Positions 47,104 to 60,027 of a DNA stretch of 64,000 nt are shown here, piece after piece. The position numbers were made by a program, and so were the translations under genes. This DNA is from Nemertoderma westbladi (taxonomy: Eukaryota; Xenacoelomorpha; Nemertodermatida; Nemertodermatidae): positions 124,001-188,000 of the forward strand of contig JAUCBJ010009048.1 of NCBI GenBank assembly GCA_032718475.1, read 5' to 3'. Under the pieces are notes generated by a model, which was not told the origin of the DNA, ran no database searches, and was given only the letters and a program-made list of their open reading frames with translations. Positions within the stretch are counted from its first letter, which is position 1, and each line of letters opens with the position of its first letter.

Positions 47104-49781
47104 ATTCCACGCACAGCAGCTGAAAACAACATAAGGTGCATATTCGTTAATAAGTAAATAGGGGAGGGGGGCCTACTCAATAATAAATAATCTGATACCG
47201 GTAATGTATTTTACTGCAGGACTGCCAGATACTGAGATATCAGGATATGCCTGTATGCTGGGAAATATAATACACGGCACACGGCCCGCGGTAATACAGT
47301 AATATAGTACCGGACCGGTAATACAGTAATAATTCATGTAATTATTACATTATTGTACAGCTGTACAGATGAATTTGGAAACAAGAGTGGTATTGCTGTA
47401 TTGGTAGAGGTAGGCAGTCTGGCAGTAGGTACTGGAACTGGAACCATGATTGTTTGCCTATACCAGCTAAGAGCGGGAAGTTCAAAATAATATTATATTT
47501 CTTTGAAATTTTAAACTAATAGTTGAGTCAATCTAGCAAAAAACCCAGAAGTATTTCGCAATCAATTCGAACCACATATTTTGGATGCTACAGCCTACCT
47601 TGTTATGTTAGTTGTTATTGTTGTTAATGGTGTAATGACTAATAAAAAGTCTATAATTTTATATTGTGGATCATATGTTTATTCATGGAAATTCTGCGTA
47701 AATTTACAAGCCAAATAAAAGGAACAGTCAGACATTATGGAAGAGTAAGTAGCAAATTAGTAATGTTCCAGAATAATTTAAATAATTTCATAATAAGCTG
47801 TGATTTTCAATGGGAAATGAGTAATATTTACACTGGCGTGTTACACATTAATTGCTATATATCGGTAACTAGAAATCGCATCAAATTTTTTAAAATATCA
47901 AAAATTTCACGATATATAAAGGTAACTAACTAAATGTAAAAAAATTATACAATTCCACTGCAAGGAAATTTCATAATTTCCATTAATGTTAGCGAAGATT
48001 TTTCACATAATAAAATTCTTATTGCTCTATTGATTTTAGGTGTAATTTATTTATTTATTGTAGTTTAAAAACCACAATAGTTTATAACATAATAAGAATA
48101 TAACAAATCAATTTTTTGGAGGATAAGGGTTTTTGAGGTCGATAAATCCGATGGGCGAGGTTACATCCACCCGTTTAGTAGAGAAGTTGGGTAAATAAGC
48201 TCTCTATATTGTACCAGCAAAATTTGTATTAAAAATGGTTATATGATTAGACAAATTTCCGTTGCTCTGGAAACTAAATTGGTAACTGTCTAGAAGTGAA
48301 TACTTCAGTAAATCGATAGTAATTAGAGTAAAGTTTGTCTGCACCAAATTTGGAGAAAATCCCACCAATAGACCCCTTGTTGCTATGTAAAATCCATGTT
48401 GCTAAGGAAAGAAACAGGAGATTGAAGGTGATCCGGATAATATATTTTTATAGACTGTTTTGGGGGTATTAACATGGTAATATAGAATTTAAAAAAATTG
48501 GTTTGGATGAATTCCGAATTTGTTATGGGTTGACCCCCTTTTATGGCTAGATTTACTCGCCTATAATCTTTGGACGTGCGTGCACGTGATACTGAATGAG
48601 GAAAAAATGGTTGGAGGTTTTATATTTATTTTAAAGGCTATGAGTAATTATATTCTTTTTTAAATGTTTAAGTTTAATTTTTTAAGTTATTAATTTTCCG
48701 CTCTAATTTACCCAAAATCGTGAGAATAATGAGTACTTTTTTCTCTAGGGAAAAAAGTAACAAATAGGATTGATTGATAGGCATTGATTTTACTTTTTCA
48801 CCCGACGAAAAAAAAGTAAAATAAAATATTTTTTTGCGTAATTTCTTAAATTTCAAAACATGTGTTGAAAAAGCATCGAAGTAGAATTGGTTTGCAAGTC
48901 ATTTGGGGTTAAACTTTTCCACGTATGCCGTACATATCAACGTATCTCTAAACATTACATTGAGCGATTTGACATACCCGTATGCAAACACTTGAGAATA
49001 CTGTTTCGTGATAGGTCCAGATGAGATACGGTACGAGATTATTGTCAAGTCAACAGTGTCTCTGTTTGCTGAAGGCCCATAATTACAGTAGTACCGCGGT
49101 GTTCCGCAGTTGCCTGTCAAGCCTAGCCTTGCTGTAGTCGGTCTCTGTCAGTGTCAGTCCGGGTTTTACATTTTTGTTTTTCTAATTGAGAAGTACTATA
49201 AAATATTAAATGTTACAAAATTTCGAGATAAAATATCAATGTGTGATAAAATTGTGTAAGTTTAAATCTTCGATGGGTCAAAAATGACCGCAAGGAGAGC
49301 ACAAGGGTTAAATCGACTGCAGTTTTCAAGCCTGCCTCTAGGCTGGTGTAAAGTGATCAAGGGCATCTGCTTAGATTTTGCTTATTTTTCTTTCAAGATT
49401 ACACGTACATAAGTTTATATCACGTGCTGCGCGAAGGACCCACTTCAGTTATAATATGGTTAAGGTTAAGTTACAACAAATTATAGCTATGGATACCAGC
49501 GCAAGCAACCCTCAGCGCCAAGCCTTTTAACTGCAAGCTAGCTCCCAAACTACAAGCAAATTGACAATGGATCAACAACAAACAACCCTTCCACCCTGGT
49601 AGCCAATGAGAGAACCTAGAGCTTTCGAGTATTTTTAGTAATTATAGGTAGGTAGGTATATTAATGTCATGTAGTATTATAGAATTGGACCAAATGGAAT
49701 GGTGGGGAATCAGGTCAGGTCAGTGGGCAGGAGTATGTGAATCCAATAATATTGATTACCAACAATATTATTATTAATTAA
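47104..49781. other. Intergenic region, no gene seen
   Basis: AT-rich sequence between the receptor start and the Helitron. A CACGTGCTGCGCGAAGG word near 49422 recurs inverted near 59320 and 59500. A few short frames exist but none shows a domain. Confidence 0.4.
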
Positions 49782-51571
49782 CTAGAAAGCCTGTGGCCCT
49801 TCGGGCCACAGCTTTCTAGTGCACGTGCAGATGATATATGAATATGTGTGGGAGATTTGAGAACTGCATACGGAACAGACACCATCATTAAATAAAACAC
49901 CACCCCCATAAGAGATAACTGTCAAGTTTCAACTTTAGGCAGATTGTAAATAACAAAATTTCCAGAAAATGATCACTTTCAGATCCACCCTCTACCTGCG
50001 GACTGGTGAAATGCAGACGGCGCTGCAGTTTGGTAAAGATGGGGTTTATGGTGAAGTAAAATGCCTGCCTTTCAAGTTTCAGCTTAAACAGATTGTAAAT
50101 AACAAAATTGATGTAGATGTTCACATTCAGACATTTCACCCTCTAGCGGTAGACTGAAGAACTGTGGACGACTCTGGGACTCCGTAAAGATACAGAATAT
50201 GCTGTAGTAGATTCCTGCCAAGTTCCAGCTCAATAGGATTAAAAAGAACCAAATGGGATGAGGTGTTCACTATCAGATATGTCGCCCTCTAGCGGCAGAT
50301 GGGGGGACTGTATACAACTCTGTGACTCCGTAAAGGTACAGCCTATGCTGTAGTAGATGCCTACCAAGTTTCAGTCTAAACCGTTAGTAAATAACAAAGT
50401 TGGAGAAGATGTTAACTTTCAGACAATTCGCCCTCTAGCGGCTGACGCGGGTAATGTAGACAACTCTGCGCGACTCAGTAAAGATATAACCTATGCTGTA
50501 GTAGATGCCTACCAAGTTCAGTCTAAATGGATTATAAATAACAAAGTTGGAGAAGATGTTAACTCTCAGACATTTAGCCCTCTAACGGTAGACTGGGGAA
50601 CTGTGGACAACTCAGTGACTCCGGAAATATACAGCCTATGCTGCAGTATATAGCTACCAAGTTTCAGCTCAAAAGCATTAAAAACAACCCAATGAGATCA
50701 GGTTTTCACTATCGGACAATTCGCCCTCTAGCGGCAGATGGGGGAACTTCAGACGGCTCTGAGTATTACGTTGCAACGAGTTAGGGCGAGACCTATCTAA
50801 CGAGCTATAGTAAGCGAGATTTCATCGAGATTAGATGTATAATATTAGATAAAATAATAATACAGTAAGTATAGGCCTACAGAAATAATTAGTTTACTTT
50901 TAATATTCATAACAGTAAAACAAAAATGTTATAAACCTCTCCTTCCATGCAGCCAATGATTGAGAAAGCAGAATTACTCTTGAGCAATTCCCAACAGACA
51001 ACCCAAACCCACCCCAATCAACACTCCAGCCTGCTTGCTCCTTATCTGTGTCCAGCCAGCTAGCTGCGATTTCAATAATTACCTTAACGTTGCTATGATA
51101 CAGAAAAAAATCCTTCCCTATTCACTACAGCACTAACCACTAAGAATAGGCCAATTCGATCGTGCTTGGCGAATATGACATATTTATACACTATTTGATT
51201 TTTAATCAATAAATAATCATACATATTTATATTAAACACTCGAATAAAATAAATACTTTGTGAGAATGGGACACGGCGAATCTACTCATGTTAATTTTAT
51301 ACCAGATGGGATAAATGTTACCCCTCTAAATAATTAATTACCGATAGAAGAACCGAAATAATTCGATACATTTCGCCCGAACGAACACAAAATACGCATT
51401 CACGCAAGCAAACGCGTAAAATTAGCCTCGAGATTGCGATAGTTTACGTGCTCAGGACGAGAGCTTTCGATCGATGTATCATTTGCTCAGATTGGTGCAT
51501 GTGTGTCGGAGCGTATAGCTTGGACAGACTCACAGACTCACAGACAGACAGAGGATATTTATATATATAGA
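49782..51571 (-). mobile_element. Non-autonomous Helitron with internal tandem repeats
   Basis: Read on the minus strand, the 5' end is TCTATATATATAAATATCC (from 51571), preceded by A and followed by GTCTGTCTGTGAGTCTG. The 3' end is a perfect hairpin with 9-bp stem CTGTGGCCC and 3-nt loop, then GCTTTCTAG ending at 49782, followed by T. TC...hairpin...CTAG termini and insertion between A and T are the defining Helitron features. No Rep/helicase gene is present, so it needs an autonomous partner. Confidence 0.8.
49980..50765. repeat. ~147-bp tandem repeat inside the Helitron, about five units
   Basis: Diverged units recur at spacings of 143-153 bp, marked by CGCCCTCTAGCGGCAGA (near 50139, 50282, 50431, 50577, 50722), CTATGCTGTAGTAGATGCC and TACCAAGTTTCAG. 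Internal tandem arrays are common in non-autonomous Helitrons of marine invertebrates. Short open frames in it are not genes. Confidence 0.85.
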
Positions 51572-51789
51572 TTCTGAACAAGACGAGTGAACAATACATG
51601 TCTGGGGGGGCAGTGAGACTTCTCTGGGGGGGCAGTGCCCCCAAATCCCCCCCGCACGATACGGGCCTGCCGGGTGTCATTGAGATACAGTAGTGTAATT
51701 TATTTTCAGCTGCTTTATTTCTTCAGCTACTTGCCGACAATAAAAGGTAGCAAAAAGCAAATAAAAATAAAAGTGCACGCTGCACGCAC

Positions 51790-52065
51790 AAGGAAAAATA
51801 ATTATTATAGACCATAAATCTGTCAAAAGTAGTGATTTCCGAGAAATCCAACTGTTTCAATTTGAATTTATTTTTAAACACATTGATAGATCGTGATTCC
51901 AGATTCCATTACCTTTTCAGGAATAGTATTCCAAATAGTATCTACACGGCTACGAAAATGTGTTTCCAGTTGTTTCGGCTTTTTAGCATACAGTACAGTA
52001 TTATGTACCGTTCCCATGGTTTCCGTGTCGAATCTCTCGTATCTCATCTGGACCAATTAGGAAAC
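51790..52065 (-). pseudogene. LINE C-terminal remnant (CR1/L2-like)
   Basis: The minus strand encodes RYERFDTETMGTVHNT and HFRSRVDTIWNTIPEKVMES, then, after a one-base shift, SINVFKNKFKLKQLDF. The order R-V-x3-WN-x-IPE-x-V ... FK-x2-L is the usual C-terminal end of CR1/L2/Jockey LINE ORF2. Frameshifted and short. Confidence 0.45.
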
Positions 52066-52069
52066 AGTA

Positions 52070-53370
52070 GGCCTATTCGCCTACAGTACTTGTATGTCAA
52101 AGCGCTCAATGTAATCAGGTGATATAGGTGATATACAGTAGGGGAAACCACCAGTGAATTATGTTGTTTATTTTGATTATTAATGAAACATAATGCAAAA
52201 ATTACTATACTGGGTACCGGTAGTCTATTGTAGTCTATTATAATCAACCAACCTTTTTAAGTGTGAATTAATAAGATAAAGCAAATCACAAATGACATCC
52301 GATTGCTTAAACGTAATAACGTATAAATAAAGAAATGCCCCCAGAACAATAGTCAGTGCTTTCAGTAGGAGCAATAAATAAATTATGTATTTAATGTAGT
52401 ATATAGGCCTGCTAAGCTACATAATTATATTATTAATTTCATTGACAAGTGAACTAAAACATTGTAATTATTATATCACGCACATCAATAATATACAGTT
52501 TAGCAAGGCAATTCGTAAAAAAAGTGTATTATAATATTAAGCTCGAAAACCCTGGAATAAATTTACCAAGAAATATACAAAGAAGTATGATTAATTCCTG
52601 AGTGGGCAGTCCAAAAAATAATAATGAGAACACCACTTGCTTTAGCTCACTGAATGTGACAGGCTGTCTGGTCTATCTGTATGTGAAAGCCAGACAGACC
52701 CACTAGTCTGACAAGCAACTGATTATAGACATTACATGGTCTGCCATTTGGAGGCTAATGAGAGGTCACAGTAATCACCCTTTTCGTTCCGTCCCATTTC
52801 ATATTCATATAAATATTATCCTAAATGACATTCTACATTTGCTTGTAATTTAAAATGGAATTGAATGGGGAGCACGGCCAGTTAAACACACACAGAACAG
52901 CAAAAATAAGCCACGTTAATCGGCGTAATTTGCGGTACACGTTCCAAAGAAATTTTAAGCGGATAAAGACAACATGTTTCATAGGAAGTACAGTCACAGT
53001 GTCCCAGGAAATAGTGTCACTCATGTGAAAACGATTAGACCCAATAAACCACAAATAAAGGCTAACATATTTAACATAACAAAACATATTACTAAACAAA
53101 TAGAACACACAGTGATCAAGCACTGTTGGCTAATTATTTTGACTATGGTTTCTTATATTACAGTAAAGATAACTTACACCACAATATTACTGGTAAGGCC
53201 TAATTAATATTTGGTCTGAAATAATCTTATCAAACTAACGAATTATAGTACATAATATTAGGGGGCGTTGAAAAAGCCCAACAGTACGCTAAATGTGACG
53301 GAGTTGTGTGCAAACGATGATCCGAAATGCCAACAATTGTTTCATCTTCATCATATCAGGGGCGAGGGGG
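52070..53370. other. Intergenic, no confident gene
   Basis: AT-rich. A short segment near 53262-53345 reads NVTELCANDDPKCQQLFHLH in one frame and looks protein-like. It lacks a clear splice donor and any partner exon, so it is only noted. Confidence 0.3.
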
Positions 53371-53384
53371 CATTTGTACCCTTA

Positions 53385-53695
53385 GTGAGCGGTTGGGTGC
53401 AACCTTCGCCCGCATACAACCTTCGCCCGCGTTCAACCTTCGCCCGGGGTAACCTTCGCCCGCGACCAACCTTCACCCAATAAGATTTGTGTTAGTAAAC
53501 ATTTTAGTTACCAATTTACCAATTGAGGGAAAGGAGCAGGTTACAGAGACGGCTTTTTCTAACTAAAACAATGATTGTTTAGTGGGCGAAGGTTTCGGCC
53601 GAGCGATAGTTGCTCATTTTGAGGGCGAAGATTGCTCCGGGCGAAGATTGGACGTTGGTGAAGCTTTCGCGCGGGTGAAGTTTACTGCGTAACTA
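53385..53695. repeat. Short-motif array AACCTTCGCCCGC with inverted counterpart
   Basis: Five near-copies of CAACCTTCGCCCGC lie at 53399-53478. Four GGGCGAAG-type inverted copies lie at 53583-53690. The arrangement suggests a degenerate foldback element. Confidence 0.55.
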
Positions 53696-53699
53696 GTGA

Positions 53700-56215
53700 G
53701 CGATGTTCAGGCGCCATTGATGTTGACAAATGTTGTATTATCTAGGATACTGTATTGTCACACCTAAGCCATAAGGTACAGTATATTTGTTAACTACAAA
53801 TTTAATATATTCCTACGGTATACTGGTAAAATTTAATATATTCCTACGGTATACTGGTAAAATTTAATTACCTTGTGTTTGGAGTCTCCATGTGCCTGGC
53901 TGGCAATACTTACAGTCAGAAGTATAATAAATGAAATCTAAAAAATCAAAGTCCAACCTAATTTGACCCGGGATTGTAATCAATAACCTTGTGGAGGATG
54001 GAGCTTACTGTATTACAGTTAGAGCAACATTGTTGATTACTCTCAAAATTAAAACTGTAACCGCTGTTCTATTGTGTTTAGTTTATTGTTTTGGTTAAAA
54101 TAACGTGCCACTGTAACCTGCTCCTTGAGAATTTAACATTGAGGCGGGATGTTAATTCGCCGAGAATATGGGATTTGCGTCCAGTGTCCCTCCTGTCTCC
54201 CTACAGCACAATTGTAATACTGTTTAATAATGTGAAACACTGTTTAATAATATATAAATAAAATAATAATGTATAATTAAAAAAATATGCAATAAAATAA
54301 AACTGATAAGGTGGGAGTGACAGTTTGGTACTTGTACGAATGTGCAAATAAAGGACATGCCATCTAAAACATCGATGTTTACATAGTGGAGTCTAACTAC
54401 ATTGCTAAATAGATAAGGTAAAAGCAAAAGAAAGAATAAGATTATATAATTAATGTATATAGGCATATAAGATGTATGAATAAGGTCATGAAAAGTGTTG
54501 CCGAGACAGGCAACAACAGATCCCATCGAATGAATATTTCGTCTAGGCCAATTAACAATGTTAATTAGCGCGGGGCGGTGTAAGGTTATAGTTGTAATCC
54601 AAATTATATAGCCAGTTTGTTTAAGAAAAAAGGAATTCAAAAGCAGTAAAGTAGAAATGTGTAGTTTACATACTGTGGCACATGGTTTATGGCCACGACC
54701 TTTTTATAACTACTGCACACCAATACAAAAGTTTGTGTAAGATACTGTATACACCATGACCCGTAATATAGTGTTATTTTCTGATGACACGGACCCCCCC
54801 GCCCAAATTGATATTTAATTATATTTTCATGGTTTCAATTTGTTTCTATAAAAATTTCAAAAGGCGCGAATCAATATAGGGTGTAGACCTATATCATTTG
54901 AAATGTTTACATGGTTTTTTTGAAGCGTTGGTACATTCGGTGTTGCGAGTTTGCTCTTGCGAGAGAGGGAATAACATCGCAGGGTCATAATTACTGTATA
55001 TAGTATATCTATTCCTATGTAAAATAAATTAGTAGTTAATTAATATTATATCAATCATATAATAGTCAATTTTAAATCAAAACTGTAATTATAAAAAAAA
55101 TATTTCCAGGAGAAACTGTTCAACTAAACCCAGTCAATTAATTAATAAATCCCACAAGTCCAACAAAAACTTTACTTGGCTATGAATGCTATGATTAATT
55201 TATTAGCTTACTGCGATGTTTCAATGCAGTATTTCACTCATAAGCTAATGGCATAGGCGGGCCAACCAGCACGCATTCACCTATCAATTCCAGCCCACCG
55301 AGCAAATACTACTGACAGCTGGAATTTCCTAGTGGTGCAGTGAGGCATGATGTTGCATATTGATTGGGGGCGCCTAACATGCAATGGTAGCTAATGCACG
55401 GCCTTCATCGTATAGGCAGTCGATACTGTTACTGGGAATATTTAGCAAGCGCCGCCTATGCACTATGCAGCCACTGTGGGTGTTTGAGAGATTAAATCCC
55501 CCCCATCCGTCTCACCGACGCACCACCAGTGCCAGATACATATTTTACCTGGACTAACAACATAGCCAAAGACCAATACAACAACTAACAGTAAGTGTGT
55601 CAGCCTAAAAGCAAACACCCATTAGCGGTGCACCCACTCAAAGGCACTTCTAAATACTGCACACTTAATTAAATTCGCACTGCTTTTAGACACACAGACA
55701 CCAAAGTGCCCCCCCCCCCCCCCCCCCCCTACCTCTTTGATATGTGTTTGAGACGTCTTGATAGGATATGTCCAGGAAGCTGAAAGACTGGGTTTGGTAT
55801 TGTATTGATTTCTTATGAAGTGGCTGGTCAAATAAATACCAGGTTTTCAATCGGAATTGATCTATCGGAATTTAATTGAAATTTTATTTACGAAGAATTA
55901 TTAGATTAATTAAACAATATTTTAATTATGATATTGTATTGACAATATGAATGATTAATTATGATATGAATGTCGGCGTTGTAATTCCGGAATTGAGTTT
56001 CAATCAGCAACGTCAATTAACTTTATTGAATTTAATAAACTTTGCTAACAATATTTATAGTTCTAAAGTTTCCAAGATTATATGTGTGATAGCAGTCGAG
56101 AAGTGACTTTGAGCAATTAGTTTGGCCGAGAGGATTAAAGAATGTCCGTTGCCATATCCTCCAGAATCACCTAGCACTGATGATGTCAAGCCTTTCTTCG
56201 TCACTGGTTTGTTAG
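53700..56215. other. Intergenic, no gene seen
   Basis: Contains a tandem pair of AATTTAATATATTCCTACGG at about 53800 and 53830, a TAACCTGCTCCTT word near 54115 that recurs in the foldback element at 61757-62179, and a 21-C run at 55709-55729. No convincing genes. Confidence 0.4.
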
Positions 56216-56221
56216 AGTACC

Positions 56222-56524
56222 ATGTGTGACTGTCTCACTCAGTGGTTGAAGTATGGGTTCGATTTGGACATCATGGCACACATCCGTCATCATTTTGTAT
56301 TTCTCACCTCGTTATGCCGTGCCGTTATAAATCCACCTGTTTTGCATGTTAGTGCATGTCTGATGTCGAAAGGTTTGCTACAGACACACGTCGTAGGTAG
56401 GTTTATTCAATTGGAGCCCATGCCATATCCTGACTGCATCAGTGAAGTTGATAGTCGGCCTATAGGATATGTAATTCTGACATTCTGTAGTGCATCAGCT
56501 GATCAGCACGGTTTAAAGGGTTGA
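56222..56524 (+). pseudogene. Possible decayed DIRS/tyrosine-recombinase retroelement fragment
   Basis: A 100-codon frame has a pattern faintly like the segment before the reverse transcriptase in DIRS/Ngaro elements: LTQWLKYGFDLDI, NPPVLHVSACLMSKGLL and VVGRFIQLEPMPYPDCIS. No catalytic motif is visible. The identification is tentative, and a chance open frame is possible. Confidence 0.25.
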
Positions 56525-56901
56525 ATGCATTGTCTGCATCTACTGTACAAGTACCTATAGGATGCACTCAGTTGTGGGGCCGCCAAGGATCTCATTCATA
56601 CTGCAGCATGCACGGCAGATACAATTCCTCCCATCAGGTTCCCAGAGAGTTGCAAGGGCCCTGCACAAGCTCTGATGTCATCCCTGAAGGCACTGACAAT
56701 ACTGTACAGTAGTTGTTGTTATAATACGTCACGTCTTACTAACTCTCCTATTCCAAGCGGTCTAACACCTGGGTTTTTATCAAGACCAAGAAGTCTCCCA
56801 GCCAAAATAGGTTCTTATGGTGTAAGATCAAATTCTATCGTTGCTAGCTTCTTGGCTTTTGTTAATGTTTCCTTATCAAGAGTTTTCTATCTTATAACCT
56901 G

Positions 56902-57135
56902 TATGAGGCGCCGTTAACGCCAAAAGGTCAGCAATAATATTAAAGGTTTTAAAAAGAATATTAGAGAATTTCAAAACATATTTTCGACCGAATTTTTGGC
57001 CGAAATATATTGTTACATATTTTCAGCTCTTCAATTTGATGTCATTTTCGGCCGAAATTTCGGCCGAAATATTTTATTACATTTTCAGCTCTTCTATTTT
57101 ATTACATTTTCGGCCGCTTTTAACGGCGCCTCATA
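56902..57135. mobile_element. MITE, 16-bp perfect inverted repeats, AACCTG duplication
   Basis: TATGAGGCGCCGTTAA at 56902-56917 and its exact complement at 57120-57135 bound 234 bp. AACCTG flanks both sides (56896-56901 and 57136-57141). The interior is built of TTTCGGCCGAAA palindromes and repeated TTTTCAGCTCTTC. No coding capacity. Confidence 0.75.
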
Positions 57136-58095
57136 AACCTGTACTTAACCCTATTAGTACCGGGCTATAAAATGCTGTACAAATACCGGGGGGGGGGGGG
57201 GGGGTCATATTGACCCCTCCCTCTAAAATCTACAAATATTATCGAAAACGTCTGATTTTTTGTTTGTACGTAGGTATCACTAGTCTGGCTCTGGATCAGA
57301 CCGAAAAAAAAATTTCGAAAAAATGTACTGGGGTGGTAATATTGCAGCACCAAAATTACAACTAGTGCACAATTTTCACAAAATGTGAAAGTTACATTTT
57401 TCGGCTATTTGTTTTTCAATACAGGATTTCTGGGGCGCAAAATATATTGGAAAATATTTAAAAATGATATGATTACCTTAAATGGCTGTTTAGTCCTCTC
57501 TGCGTAGGAAAAAAATGAAAAAAACAAGTAACCAGCACTTTTCAGTTAGAACACAAAATTTTTACTTCACTTATACGATGCTATAAATTCACATTTTCAG
57601 GTTTTCTAGGGCGCTGATTCTAATGGAATACATTTCAAATATGCCAGATCATTGCTACTTGTATTTTTCGGCGTAATTTGGCAAATTTTGGTGCTACCAC
57701 CAAATTCCGTACCCATCATCAAAAAGTACAAGTTTGCGATCCCCAGTGCTGTTTTTATTGATTCCATCGTATTCAGGACCCTCATAAACCCGTATAACGC
57801 AAGAAACAAGATGATACTATCTACTGATCAATTTACTCATTTTCCAAAATTTGGTGCTGGCACAACAATTTTCACCCACCGGCGAAAAATACAAGTTTGA
57901 AAACTCTTATGAAATTTGTTCTGAATCCATTGAATTCAGAACCCTAACAAACCGGTATAACGTAAGAAACAAGGTGACACAATCAATTGATATATTTGAG
58001 GTTATTTATATATTGTACATGGTGTAATATTGAGGTTATAGTTGGGTCGCTAAAGGTAGAAGTTCTGTTGGCAGCGTCTTGGAGTAGGCCTACAG
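57136..58095. other. Intergenic/intronic, no gene seen
   Basis: Includes a 17-G run at 57188-57204. The sequence just before the exon at 58096 ends CCTACAG, a plausible 3' splice site. Confidence 0.4.
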
Positions 58096-58488
58096 ATGCA
58101 ACGAAGGTTACATAATGTCTGGGAAATCCGAAATAAAATGTATATCTAACTGGAGTCCTAAAGATATATGGGGGCAGTGGTTACCTGGACTCCCACAATG
58201 CCATCTGCCGTTGCCGCCCCCGGGGTCAACAAAAACGTCCGAATTATCTGGAGATACAAATTCAATGTTTCTTTACATCGGTTTGGGAGTTTTGGGTTTT
58301 GTGTTGTCGGTGTCGCGATTTTCGTTCTAGTAATGGTGCGTCGAAGAGCCAGTGATGGTGACACTAAGCAGACAGACAGTAGCATCGAAGGTTCCGCAGA
58401 GAACTCTAAGTATATATCGTACGATACAGACGGTAACATTCGCGATGGGAGTCTCAACACTGGCTACATGAGAAGTCCAGGGAAATAG
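58096..58488 (+). pseudogene. Terminal exon of a sushi-domain membrane protein, frameshifted in the membrane helix
   Basis: After acceptor CCTACAG (58089-58095) the exon reads CNEGYIMSGKSEIKC, SNWSPKDIWGQWLPGLPQC: the second half of a sushi/CCP domain (Cys, Trp and Cys in place). A Pro-rich spacer and a hydrophobic run MFLYIGLGVLGFVL follow. In that frame it stops at 58330. One frame over, VVGVAIFVLVMVRRRASDG continues the helix with a basic stop-transfer signal. A 45-residue Ser/Asp-rich cytoplasmic tail ending YMRSPGK (stop 58486-58488) follows. A one-base indel near 58285-58300 would account for it. The upstream exons are not recognisable in the window. The host gene is unidentified. Confidence 0.6.
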
Positions 58489-59752
58489 TCCAGAGAAATC
58501 CTCCCAGTGCCACCGACTGTAGGGAACATGAGAGGAACATCATTAGAAGGTTTGTTAAAAATCGTATAATTAATATTAATCTAAATCTTATAAATCTTAA
58601 ATCGTTAAGGTATTACATTATATATATATTACACCCCCCTATGGACATTTTTTGCAAATGGCTATAATTTACGCTTGTTTGTAGTTTTGTATATTTTATA
58701 CCTTTCGGGGGATTAACATTTGGCCAAAGATTGCGTTCAAATAAAAAATTTTCAAATTTGCGTCGCCATCGGCGTCTCTAGCGGCCATCAGCGAAATTGT
58801 TAATTTCACTACAAACACTACTAGTCTCACAATTTTGGGCGAAAATTTTCGAAACTTGGTTTTTTTGAATCAGCATCCTCGGCTCCACAATTATTAATTT
58901 AATTTTAATTTTTAATTTTATTTTTTTAATTAATTATTATTTAATAGATATTAACTAATTTCAAGAAATTACTATGGCACAATTCGAAATTATAACCGAT
59001 AACTTTTGATCAAAACCGGAAAATAAATCAAACAATAAAAAAATTTCGAAAATTGGTTACGAAATGGCCGAGTATAAGTAGTATTTTGAATGTGAAAAAT
59101 ACAATTCCGAGATAAAACGCATTTAAAGTTTAAGAACAATATATTTCAAATGTTCCCGCCGCTATTTTCACATATTGGTATCTCCTTTTCTTTTCCCAAT
59201 GATTATCCCCTATCCATTTTGTAATTTCTCAATGGATTTCATGAAATTTGGTTCAAATAAACCCCTACCGACTTTTAAGAACCTGTTAAAATAATTTTAG
59301 AGTGCTTGTCAAAAAACATTTCGCGCAGCACGTGAACAAATTTCATTTTGGCGTATTAATTTGATCGCATACTATTTCGTCATTTAGTAATAAATAGTCA
59401 TGGAATAATGAGACAACCTTAAGAAACATTCAAAACTATATAAAAATTTCCACATAATTTTATAATAAGCCTTTACACAGAACATTAAGCTTTGCGCAGC
59501 ACGTGAATCCTTCGCGCAGCACTTGAGACACTCGCCCAGAACGTGAATTATTCTCAGAGCCTGTGGAATTTCAAAAAAAATAAGTTTATGGTTGTTTCCC
59601 ATAATTATTATTACCAGCTATTGTTATATGATGGTTCACATTTCTTATTACTAGTAGACAACTATTCCATTAGACAACTGTTCAATATGTAATACAAAAC
59701 TCACAACTATATATTAAATATATATTAATTACAATTAGCACTTCAGTCAATG
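58489..59752. other. Downstream of the sushi exon, no gene seen
   Basis: AT-rich. Contains four copies of a CGCGCAGCACGTGAA-like word between 59318 and 59545. No coding frame of note. Confidence 0.4.
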
Positions 59753-60027
59753 GATGAAGACCAATCCACCGATTCAATATACCAGAATATAATAACAGCC
59801 CAAAAGGAATCAGCTAAGAGGCATATTCCCCAGAATCCCAAAAGAAAACAGTATGCGCCATGGCAAAACTCTGAGGTTACTTGTAAGAGAGAAGATCTTA
59901 AGATAGCCTACAAGCCTTAAAGTTAAAACCGAACAACCAACAACCGAAAACATTAACAAGGTTGAGAAAGCTAAGGACGATCTTAAATTGGCCTACAACA
60001 TCAGCCAGGAAAAGTACATTCAGGATA

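Noticed and set aside
53262-53345. Possible exon reading NVTELCANDDPKCQQLFHLH
   Set aside because: An acceptor-like AG precedes it, but no donor follows and no neighbouring exon was found. The evidence is too thin to annotate as a gene.
54224-54640. 138-codon minus-strand frame rich in hydrophobic residues
   Set aside because: No recognisable motif. It is AT-rich, a composition that gives Ile/Leu/Phe/Tyr-rich translations by chance, and there is no splice or repeat context.
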